Of a stretch of 64,000 nt of DNA, positions 1 through 12,100 are shown piece by piece (position 1 is the stretch's first letter; each line of letters begins with the position of its first letter). The stretch is taken from the NCBI GenBank assembly GCA_033239005.1, contig BSQZ01000080.1:2726501-2790500 (forward strand), read 5' to 3'. This stretch comes from Lamellibrachia satsuma. Lineage: Eukaryota; Annelida; Polychaeta; Sabellida; Siboglinidae. The notes below the pieces were generated by a model, which ran no database searches, had not been told where the DNA came from, and saw only the letters and a program-made list of their open reading frames with translations. Position numbers and translations under genes: made by a program.

Positions 1-2923
1 ATACTGATTTGTTCTACTGTTTCCATTAGTAATTTTGGAGGAATCCCATCCACTCCCGGTGATTTGTTATCCTTCATTGCCTTTATTTTCTTAGCTACCA
101 ATTCTGGAGTTACAACTAACGGACCTAAATAGTCAGATTTAGCCCCCTGAAATTTAGCATCAGCAACTGGTAATGAACTAATATCTTCTTTGGTAAACAC
201 TGAACTGAAGTAACCATTTAGGTCTTCTGCCATTAAAATCCCCTGTGATATTATATTTCCAGCACTGTCTTCTAGAGGTCCAACCTTGTCTTGTACGTTT
301 TGTTTACTCCTGACATATGCATAAAAACTCTTGCTGTCATTTTTTATGTTACATGCTAGTTTTTGCTCATAGCTTCTTTTAGATTGTCTGATTTCAGTTG
401 TAGCTGCATTAAGTGCCTCTTTGTATTTTGCATAGTCTTCTTCCTTTCTGGTACGCCTATAAACCCTCCACATAGTTTGTTTTAGCATTATTTTTCTAAT
501 AGCCTCTTTTGACAAGTGTTTCTTTCTACACCGTTTTCTTTGTTTTTGGAAGGGAACAAATTTATCGATGATACTCTTAATTTCATATTTTAGAATATTC
601 CAACATTCAATTGCGGTCTTATTCATCAGCATGTTATTCCAATCTAGCTTTGCTAAATATTTTCTCATATCTTTGTAGTTACCTTTGTGGAAGTTTCTCT
701 TGTACGTTTTCTTATTTTTACTTTCTGATTTTACATTGATGTCAAAATGTATTTGATTATGGTCACTGTTACCCAATGGTTCAAATATTTTTACATTGTC
801 CACTAATTCTTTTTGTGATGACAAAACTATATCTAATACATTTTCTCCCCTGGTTGGTTCTAGTACGTGCTAAGTAAGAAAGCTATCCTGGATTAAAAAT
901 AGAAATTGTTGGTCCTCAATCCCTGTGCTCTCTAGATAATTCCATTGTATGTGTCCATGGTTAAAATCTCCCATTATGATACATTCCCCTTTACTAACTT
1001 CCTTTATAGCGTTTTTTATTTTTGTGTTGTCCTCTTCGTTTATGTTTGGACTTCGGTAAACTAATCCAACAGTTCGTTACTTGTTATACTGTCGTCCAAG
1101 TCATTGATATAAATTAAGAATAATATAGGTCCTAATACTGATCCTTGAGGTACCCCACTCAAAACCGATTTCCAATTTGAAACTTCTCCATCTACTACAA
1201 CTCGTTGTCTTCTGTCAGTCAGCCATTGTTCTATCCAGTCAGTTATGCTATCCCCAATACCATGGGCTTTTAATTTAAGTAGTAATCTTTGATGTGGCAC
1301 TTTGTCAAAAGCTTTCTGAAAATCTAAGTAGATAATATCTACTGGCGATCCCACGTCTATCCACTTAGTGATTTCTTCCAAAAAACATAACATATTTGTT
1401 AAGCATGACCTCGCTTTAAGGAATCCATGTTGAGATGAATTTAATAATTTATGCTTAACGAGGAAGTCCACCATATGGTCTTTAATTAACCGTTCTAATA
1501 ATTTACAAATCACTGACGTTAAACTCACTGGTCTGTAATTCTCTGACTTATTTCTCGAACCCTTTTTAAATAATGGTATGATGTTTGCTTCTTTCCATTC
1601 AAACGGAACAACTCCCTCTTTTAATGACAAGTTGAATATTCTTGCAAGTGGTATACTGATTTGTTCTACTGTTTCCATTAGTAATTTTGGAGGAATCCCA
1701 TCCACTCCCGGTGATTTGTTATCCTTCATTGCCTTTATTTTCTTAGCTACCAATTCTGGAGTTACAACTAACGGACCTAAATAGTCAGATTTAGCCCCCT
1801 GAAATTTAGCATCAGCAACTGATAATGAACTAATATCTTCTTTGGTAAACACTGAACTGAAGTAACCATTTAGGTCTTCCGCCATTAAAATCCCCTGTGA
1901 TATTATATTTCCAGCACTGTCTTCTAGAGGTCCAACCTTGTCTTGTACGTTTTGTTTACTCCTGACATATGCATAAAAACTCTTGCTGTCATTTTTTATG
2001 TTACATGCTAGTTTTTGCTCATAGCTTCTTTTAGATTGTCTGATTTCAGTTGTAGCTGCATTAAGTGCCTCTTTGTATTTTGCATAGTCTTCTTCCTTTC
2101 TGGTACGCCTATAAACCCTCCACATAGTTTGTTTTAGCATTATTTTTCTAATAGCCTCTTTTGACAAGTGTTTCTTTCACACCGTTTTCTTTGTTTTGGA
2201 AGGGAACAAATTTATCGATGATACTCTTAATTTCATATTTTAGAATATTCCAACATTCAATTGCGGTCTTATTCATCAGCATGTTATTCCAATCTAGCTT
2301 ATAAATATTTTCTCATATCTTTGTAGTTACCTTTGTGGAAGTTTCTCTTGCACGTTTTCTTATTTTTACTTTCTGATTTTACATTGATGTCAAAATGTAT
2401 TTGATTATGGTCACTGTTACCCAATGGTTCAAATATTTTTACATTGTCCACTAATTCTTTTTGTGATGACAAAACTATATCTAATACATTTTCTCCCCTG
2501 GTTGGTTCTAGTACGTGCTAAGTAAGAAAGCTATCCTGGATTAAAAATAGAAATTGTTGGTCCTCAATCCCTGTGCTCTCTAGATAATTCCATTGTATGT
2601 GTCCATGGTTAAAATCTCCCATTATGATACATTCCCCTTTACTAACTTCCTTTATAGCGTTTTTTATTTTTGTGTTGTCCTCTTCGTTTATGTTTGGACT
2701 TCGGTAAACTAATCCAACAGTTCTGATTTCAGTTGTAGCTGCATTAAGTGCCTCTTTGTATTTTGCATAGTCTTCTTCCTTTCTGGTACGCCTATAAACC
2801 CTCCACATAGTTTGTTTTAGCATTATTTTTCTAATAGCCTCTTTTGACAAGTGTTTCTTTCTACACCGTTTTCTTTGTTTTTGGAAGGGAACAAATTTAT
2901 CGATGATACTCTCAATTTCATTA
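1..2923 (-). mobile_element. CR1-type LINE, rearranged near-identical partial copies
   Basis: Minus-strand ORF2 pieces of a CR1/Jockey-group non-LTR retrotransposon. Bases 1-1071 and 1653-2722 are near-identical direct repeats, and 2723-2923 is a third partial copy. The best frame, about 2167 to 1061, encodes the connector and reverse transcriptase: [19 protein letters not shown], motif [14 protein letters not shown], motif [12 protein letters not shown] and YINDLDD. It breaks off just before the catalytic F/YxDD. The frame 2722-2520 carries the end of the endonuclease (IIMGDFNHGHIQWN). At 1071/1072 and 2722/2723 the domain order is scrambled. No complete element is present; it lies in a CPT1 intron. 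Confidence 0.85.
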
Positions 2924-3121
2924 TGAAGTTTGATGGTTATGAAGTTTGATGGGTAACTTAGACGAAATGGATGTTTGACGTACCAACTAATAAACATGTG
3001 TCACCTACTGACCGGGGCAAATAGTGTGACCAGTAAATTGACTTTGAGATGACTGGCTGGGGTTGTGTCCAGAGAACTGGACCAATGATGTAGGAAATAC
3101 ATGCCCAAACATTGACCGTAC

Positions 3122-3183
3122 CTTTGCCCAGACAGCCCTGTTCTGTGAGGTGAGTGCAGCCACACTCAGCTCTTCCTCCAGCT
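3122..3183 (-). CDS. CPT1: CPT1 coding exon 9 (last one in window)
   Basis: 62 bp, acceptor GATTCCACTTTCAG, donor GTACGG, phase 1 to 0. Encodes LEEELSVAALTSQNRAVWAK, the LAALT-x5-WA block. The next intron contains the CR1 copies at 1-2920 and continues off the left edge. Confidence 0.9.
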
Positions 3184-6100
3184 CTGAAAGTGGAATCAAC
3201 AATGTTAACAGACAGTGTATGCTGTAGGTAGCTAACAGTCTTTGCTGTAGGTAGTTAACAGTCTATGCTGAAGGTAGTTAACAGTCTTTGCTGTAGGTAG
3301 CTAACAGTCTATACTGTAGGCAGTTAACAGTCTATGCTGTAAGTAGTTAACAGTCTATGCTGTAGGTAGTTAACAGTCTTTGCTGTAGGTAGTTAACAGT
3401 CTATGCTGCAAGTAGTTAACAGTCTATGCTGTAGGTAGCTAACAGTCTTTTCTGTAGGTAGTTAACAGTCTATGCTGTAGGTGGTTAACAGTCTATGCTG
3501 TAAGTAGTTAACAGTCTATGCTGTAGGTAGTTAACAGTATATGCTGTAGGTAGTTAACAGTCTTTGCTGTAGGTAGCTAACAGTCTATGCTGTAGGTAGT
3601 TAACAGTCTATGCTGTAAGTAGTTAACAGTCTATGCTGTAGGTAGTTAACAGTCTATGCTGTAGGTGGTTAACAGTCTATGCTGTAGGTAGTTAACAGTC
3701 TTTGCTGTAGGTAGTTAACAGTCTATGCTGTAGGTAGTTAACAGTCTGTGCTGTAGGCAGTTAACAGTCCATGCTGTAGGTAGTTAACAGTCTATGCTGT
3801 AGTTTAACAGTCAATGCTGTAGGTAGTTAACAGTCTATGCTGTAGGTAGTTAACAGTCCATGCTGTAGGTGGTTAACAGTCCATGCTGTAGGTAGTTAAC
3901 AGTCCATGCTGTAGGTAGTTAACAGTCTATGCTGTAGGTAGTTAACAGTCCATGCTGTAGGTAGTTAACAGTCCGTGCTGTAGGTAGTTAACAGTCCGTG
4001 CTGTAGGTAGTTAACAGTCCATGCTGTAGGTAGTTCACAGTCTATGCTGTAGGTAGTTAACAGTCCATGCTGTAGGTAGTTAACAGTCCATGCTGTGGGA
4101 GTTAACAGTCCATGCTGTAGGTAGTTAACAGTCCATGCTGTAAGTAGTTAACAGTCCATGCTGTAGGTAGTTAACAGTCCATGCTGTAGGTAGTTAACAG
4201 TCTATGCTGTAGGTAATTAACAGTCCATGCTGTAGGTAGTTAACAGCCAATGCTGTAGGTAGTTAACAGTCCAAGCTGTACGTGGTTAACATTCTATGCT
4301 GTAGGTGGTTAACAGTCCATGCTGTAGGTGGTTAACAGTCCATGCTGTAGGTAGTTAATAGTCTATGCTGTAGGTGGTTAACAGTCCATGCTGTAGGTAG
4401 TTAACAGTCTATGCTGTAGGTAGTTAACAGTCCATGCTGTAGGTAGTTAACAGTCTATGCTGTAGGTAGTTAACAGTCTATGCTGTAGGTAGTTAACAGT
4501 CTATGCTGTAGGTAGTTAACAGTCTATGCTGTAGGTAGTTAACAGTCTATGCTGTAGGTAGTTAACAGTCTATGCTGTAGGTAGTTAACAGTCTATGCTG
4601 TAGGTAGTTAACAGTCTATGCTGTAGGTAGTTAACAGTCTATGCTGTAGGTAGTTAACAGTCTATGCTGTAGGTAGTTAACAGTCTATGCTGTAGGTAGT
4701 TAACAGTCTATGCTGTAGGTAGTTAACAGTCTATGCTGTAGGCAGTTAACAGTCTATGCTGTAGGCAGTTAACAGTCTATGCTGTAGGTAGTTAACAGTC
4801 TATGCTGTAGGCAGTTAACAGTCTATGCTGCAAGTAGTTAACAGTCTATGCTGTAGGCAGTTAACAGTCTATGCTGTAGGTAGTTAACAGTCTATGCTGT
4901 AGGTAGTTAACAGTCTATGCTGTAGGTAGTTAACAGTCCATGCTGTAGGTAGTTAACAGTCTATGCTGTAGGCAGTTAACAGTCTATGTTGTAGGCAGTT
5001 AACAGTCTATGTTTTAGGTAGTTAACAGTCTAAGCTGTAGGTAGTTAACAGTCTATGCTGTAGGTAGTTAACATTCTATGCTGTAGGTAGTTAACAGTCT
5101 ATGCTGTAGGTAGTTAACAGTCTATGCTGTAGGTAGTTAACAGTCTATGCTGTAGGTAGTTAACAGTCTATGCTGTAGGTAGTTAACAGTCTATGCTGTA
5201 GGTAGTTAACAGTCTATGCTGTAGGTAGTTAACAGTCTATGCTGTAGGCAGTTAACAGTCTATGCTGTAGGCAGTTAACAGTCTATGCTGTAGGTAGTTA
5301 ACAGTCTATGCTGTAGGCAGTTAACAGTCTATGCTGTAGGCAGTTAACAGTCTGTGCTGTAGTGGTAGCAGCTATGTAGTGGTCTGTGCCCTTACAACAG
5401 GCTATCTATGTTGCGGTCTGTCCCCTTACCATCAGCTAGTTGACAGATCTTCTGCAGCTGATTTTTCAGTTCAGTAGTGGTCAGTAGAGACTTTTGACCA
5501 GTGGTCTGATTCGCATAGATGTCCAGCTTGAAGTAGTGACCCTTCCTGAAATCAGATAAACAGCAACAATGTTTCTACTCCTGGTTGCAGAAACAAAGGT
5601 GGAGTCACGTGGGGAGTTAAGGCACAGGGAACCGACTGGGTTTAAATGTCACAACATGAGTTATACGACTAGAAAGGAAAAAAGACACTTTACATCAACA
5701 TTTGTCTGAACTAAATCTATGTCACATACCCAAGACATAAACTGATTAACTGATGAAACTTGGTGGCACACATTTACAGCATACATGAAAATAAATATTT
5801 GTCTAAAGGGCCATCGCAGCTAATGCCTCTGACAGCTATGCAGCCATTTTTTAAAATGGCCATTACTGGACAATATTTCTCACATATCTGATGAACTATA
5901 TTTTGGTTTTGGGTTATAAATTTGAAGAAAAGTGTCACTCTACATTTTGTATTTATTTAGTAAGCTCTTGAAATACCACGGGTGTTTACAAAACTGAAAT
6001 GTGTACCTTCAAAATCCTCAAAAGGGTAAAAATCAATAATAATAGTATTTACAGTAGTCAGGATGTGTGTATATTGATGTGTGTATAATGTATTTATTAA

Positions 6101-9100
6101 ATTATTATCAGCCTGTCCCATATCTACTGCGGTTTTCGTTATTATAAATTTTCTGAAAATGGTTTATCATGCACAGTTCTTGAAAAAAAATGTGTTTTAG
6201 CGATAAATCACAGATTACATATAAGTCTATCACTTGGTAAACAAGACTCAATGTCATCAGAAAATGTGGTGATTTGAGACCCCAATATTGAGTGCCTGAC
6301 TGAGGGTCCAGGGGTCATTTCACAATCTCTGGAGTATCTCCTTAAACTCAGACTGATCACTTAAAAATACAGCTAATCTATGAGTGAGAGCCTGAGAGGT
6401 AAATATAGGTTCTAGGAGCTCCTTTGTTTGAACTGACCCCTTAAATTCCATTCTCCACAGCAATGCAAGGGCCTACCACTGACGTTGTTTCCTTGTTCTT
6501 AACTCCACCAGCCTAGGTAGAAGGAAACAGGTCAGACATGTTTCTATCAAGATTCATTTCTTTCCGACTAGACTTGAGCATATCTCCCAGACGAACACTG
6601 AAGTTCTCTACTCATTGCAATTTAATTGTGACTATTTTTCCATAATTTTATTCATGTTAGTTAACAATATTTAAAAAACAATATATTATTATATAAATAT
6701 TTTTTATTATTTATGCATATTTATTTATTATTGTATTGCTATATAATTTCTGTGCTATATTTATTTTACAATAATTCTTATTACTAGTAGTATTTTATTT
6801 ATTTGTTTATTTAGCAATTCTAAACTATCTTATTATTATTATTAAAAGCTACACAGTAGAGAAGGTAATAAGATCTGTGTAATGGCCACAGAGACAGACC
6901 ACCATTCCATGATCTGCTTGATTATCAGTGTCATGTGACTACCTGTAGATATCTAATGTCAATGTTGGCAGGTTTGACAAGTGACATTATGAGGCAGGTA
7001 TGACAACGTGCACATATTGTGTCATGTGTCCTGAAAATGGATGCATTCATATTTTGACAAATTAATACTTATGGTAAGTACGCTTGCAACATGACTAAAA
7101 ACATGACATGTGGTTTTGGCATGCATGTCAGTCAGATGAAAATGTCAACATTCCAGGACCAGTTCATTTAATCACAGGAAATGATATAATGGTACCCAAT
7201 GGAGATATTATATTCTGTATCAATTCTCTATGTCCAAGTGAAACCAAATGAAACGTCCAGATGAAATCTGTTCACATATAGAGCCTACACTACACTACAA
7301 TGAGAAATGAAATCTGTTCACATATAGAGCCTACACTACACTACAATATACACTACAATGAGAAATGAAATCTGTTCACATATAGAGCCTACACTACACT
7401 ACAATGAGAAATGAAATCTGTTCACATATAGAGCCTACACTACACTACAATGTTCACATATAGAGCCTACACTACACTACAATGTTCACATATAGAGCCT
7501 ACACTACACTACAATGAGAAATGCATTTAGAGTGTCAGTTTATTTTTCGAAATTTTTTACACACATACAAAATATACAAACGAAACAATTACAAACAGGT
7601 ACTTTGTAATAGAGTTTCAGGTTAACAGTGGAGCTTTATGGCTGTAACCAGTTAGGCAAGCACAAAACAGGAAAAACAATTACGGTTGAATATATAACTG
7701 GTCACTATCAACCAATGATAATTAAAGTGTATATCATTATAATGATAAATAATAAATTGCGCAAACAAACAAGTAAAACAAACAGGTGAAGTTACCAAGT
7801 CTAAGATTACAGCTAATACCAATTAATCACATTAATATAAACTAATAGAAAAATGGTAGAAGAAATAATATTAATTTGAACTGTCATAACCACTTTAAAC
7901 ACATGCCTTTAATACAGATGCAACACTTTTTATATTAGGTTTACTTTTAAAATCATATGGAACTTTGTTCCAGATCAGTGGACCTTTACATAATATACTG
8001 TTCGAAGATCTAACAGTAGAACTATTTACTGGATGAATATATCTAAGTTGACATGTATTGACTTGTACGAGTATTGACTTGTAAAATTAAATTGGTAGGC
8101 TGCTGTGAGTATAACTGTACATCAATTTAGCAAATTCAGTTTGATAGATATCCTGCAATAGTGGTATTAGTTTAATCACTAGATGTCACTAGTTACTTTC
8201 AGCAAGCCCTGTTTTAACGACAAGCCGTATGTAGCCGAATAATTTTTTGCCATTTTGATGTTTCCCAAAATTGTTCGCCAATTATTTACTTTTTAACGAT
8301 TTTTTAACGTTAAGTAATGGATCGTAGACGATTCCTTATTAGAGGAATTGACGACTATGAAAGAGCTTTCGATGTGCTTGGTTACAACTCCAGTGATTCA
8401 GCTGACAGCGATGATAACAGCTGACAGCGATGATAACAGCTGACAGCGATGATAACTACTGACAGCGATGATAACAGCTGACAGTGATGATAACTGCTGA
8501 CAGCGATGATAACAGCTGACAGCGATGATAACTACTGACAGCGATGATAACAGCTGACAGCGATGATAACAGCTGACAGCGATGATAACTGCTGACAGCG
8601 ATGATAACAGCGAGGTAGACAGTGAGATTGACGCTGCTGATACTGCAGAAGAATACATCCCTTCCGAAAACGAAAATGAAGGTTAGTTTTGCCATTCAGG
8701 TGGGAATCCCGGTAAAACTTGACAAGCAAACCAATTAGGCATACATTTTGAGACATGGAATGCTGCCTGCTACATGCTGTTTGTTGTGTACTTGTGCATA
8801 TGTTATTTATAGATATTTTCTCATAGAGGACGTATGCACAATAGTGCAATGACCAATGCAGCCAGATGGTAATAATAGGATATGATAATTGTGTAATATT
8901 TATAAGTCATTGTCAATTATCATTTTTTTAGTCTACCTGTTGTTTACATATTTTATATATGTTATCTCTGTCAATATTCTAAACCTATGGATAGTGCTGT
9001 AGAGTATTTATAATGTACAAATTAAGTGTGAGCTAACAAGTTGTCATTGTCACAAGTGAAGGGCCACCTGCTGAACCACAGCGTGCTGAGCCACAGCCTG

Positions 9101-12100
9101 CCGAGCCACAGCCTGCTGAGCCACAGCCTGCCGAGCCACAGCCTGCTGAGCCACAGCATGCCGAGCCACAGCCTGCCGAGCTATGTGAATGTGCTAGAGC
9201 CCGTGCCAGTTATCTAGGTGAATGTGCTAGAGCCCGTGCCAGTGAGCTAGGTGAATGCGCTTGAGCCCGTGCCAGTGAGCTAGGTGAATGCGCTTGAGCC
9301 CGTGCAAGTGAGCTAGGTGAATGTGCTAGAGCCCGTGCCAGTGAGCTAGGTGAAAGTGCTTCAGCCCGTGCCAGTGAGCTAGGTGAATGTGCTTGACCCC
9401 GTGCCAGTGAGCTAGGTGAATGTGCTTGAGCCCATGCCAGTGAGCTAGGTGAATGTGCTAGAGCCCGTGCCAGTGAGCTAGGTGAAAGTGCTTGAGCCCG
9501 TGCCAGTGAGCTAGGTGAATGTGCTTGACCCCGTGCCAGCGAGCTAGGTGAATGTGCTTGATGCCCTGCTAGTGAGCTAGGTGAATGTGCTTGAGCCCGT
9601 GCAAGTGAGCTAGGTGAATGTGCTAGAGCCCATGCCAGTGAGCTAGGTGAATGTGCTTGAGCCCGTGCCAGTGAGCTAGGTGAATGTGCTTGATGCCCTG
9701 CTAGTGAGCTAGGTGAATGTGCTTGAGCCCGTGCAAGTGAGCTAGGTGAATGTGCTTGAGCCCGTGCCAGTGAGCTAGGTGAATGTGCTTGAGCCCGTGC
9801 CAGTGAGCTAGGTGAATATCAATGTGCTAGAGACCGTGCCAGTGAGCTAGGTGAATGTGTTTGAGCCCATGCCAGTGAGCTAGGTGAATATCAATGTGCT
9901 AGAGACCGTGCCAGTGAGCTAGGTGAATGTGCTTGAGCCCGTGCCAGTGAGCTAGGTGAATGTGCTAGAGCCCGTGCCAGTGAGCTAGGTGAATGTGCTT
10001 GAGCCCGTGCCAGTGAGCTAGGTGAATATCAATGTGCTAGAGACCGTGCCAGTGAGCTAGGTGAATGTGTTTGAGCCCATGCCAGTGAGCTAGGTGAATA
10101 TCAATGTGCTAGAGACCGTGCCAGTGAGCTAGGTGAATGTGTTTGAGCCCATGCCAGTGAGCTAGGTAAATATCAATGTGCTAGAGATCGTGCCAGTGAG
10201 CTGTGAAATAGAGCTCCACATAACATAATATGTTCAACTGACTGCGATGGACAGACAAAAGTTGCCAGTTCATAGTTAATTGTTTCTAAAATTGCAGGGC
10301 CATGACAGTTTATAATTAAGGGGTGATCTAAGTGTAGTTCCTAATTAAGGGATGATCTAAGTGTAATTGCAGGGCCATGACAGTTTATAATTAAGGGGTG
10401 ATCTAAGTGTAGTTCCTAATTAAGGGATGATCTAAGTGTAATTGCAGGGCCATGACAGTTTATAATTAAGGGGTGATCTAAGTGTAGTTCCTAATTAAGG
10501 GATGATCTAAGTGTAATTGCAGAGCCATGACAGTTTATAATTAAGGGGTGATCTAAGTGTAGTTCCTAATTAAGGGATGATCTAAGTGTAATTGCAGAGC
10601 CATGACAGTTTATAATTAAGGGGTGATCTAAGTGTAGTTCCTAATTAAGGGATTTTTTTTTTAATTTTGTTACTACACAAAAACAAAGTTATTTAACTTA
10701 ACCTATTTTGTGTAGTGTGACAATGTAGTGTGACAACACCCCATGCTGTTTTTCAATCAAGATTCATACACATACCAAGTCAAAAGTAATAAGTTAATCA
10801 ATTATCAACGAGTAGCTGTAAATAATGAAAAAAAACGAGAGTTGGACAAAATGGTTGGAAGACTCTTGCACAAAGGTGATTACTGAGAGCAGCCACTGAC
10901 TTACCTGATGACAACAATGTAGGCATGTCCCGGGAAGATGGCAGGACTGTCCATGTGTTCTCCCGGCAATCTCACACAGTTGAACACGTACCTGGAAGAC
11001 ACAACGGGTGGGGTAGGGAAGGGCATTATTCCCTGCCTACAAACTACACAAAAGATATCTTAGAGCAACTAAACTGGTATTAAAGTTTAAGGAGTTTCAT
11101 ATGAGAACAAAATTAACAAGATTAAAACTTACAGATTAGAAGAACAGAGATTGCGTGGAGATTTGATTGAGACATTTAAGTTATTAACTAAGAAGGAGAA
11201 CGCAAACCCAAATTTGTTTTTTAACATGAATCCAAACAATCTCAGAGATCATAGTAAGAAACTGTATAAACATCAATGCATGAAGTTATGTAGACCCGAT
11301 TCTTCAGTCAGAGAGTGGAAGATGTTTGGAACTCCTTGCCTCAGTACTAACATTTTAAAATAGAATACATAAAAATTAAAAAAAGATATGGACTAATTAT
11401 AAAAGGCTAACTAGAAGTGACTGCCTCTTCCCACTTGGTCAGGTGTGAATGCCCAGTGAATGTCCACTAGCACAGACACTTGACCACTGCATATTTTAAC
11501 AGCTGTTACGCCAGCACATGATTACTTCTGTAGTGGTAGTGGGTGGACAAGGCCTAGTGAAAGGTCTAGTAGAAGGTTACATCCTGTAGTGGGTGGACAA
11601 GGCCTAGTGAAAGGTCTAACAGAAGGTTACATCCTGTAGTGGGTGGACAAGGCCTAGTGAAAGGTCTAGTAGAAGGTTACATCCTGTAGTGAGTGGACAA
11701 GGCTTAGTGAAAGGTCTAGCAGAAGGTTACATCCTGTTGTGAGTAGACAAGGCCTAGTGAAAGGTCTAACAGAAGGTTACATCCTGTAGTGGGTGGACAA
11801 GGCCTAGTGAAAGGTCTAACAGAAGGCTACATCCTGTAGTGAGTGGACAATGTCTAGTGAAAGGTCTAGCAGAAGGTTACATCCTGTAGTGAGTGGACAA
11901 GGCCTAGTGAAAGGTCTAGCAGAAGGTTACATCCTGTAGTGGGTGGACAAGGCCTAGTGAAAGGTCTAGCAGAAGGTTACATCCTGTAGTGGGTGGACAA
12001 GGCCTAGTGAAAGGTCTAGCAGAAGGTTACATCCTGTAGTGGGTGGACAAAGCCTAGTGAAAGGTCTAGCAGAAGGTTACATCCTGTAGTGGGTGGACAA

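Noticed and set aside
1578..1784. Plus-strand 68-codon frame
   Set aside because: Antisense shadow of the CR1 reverse transcriptase frame.
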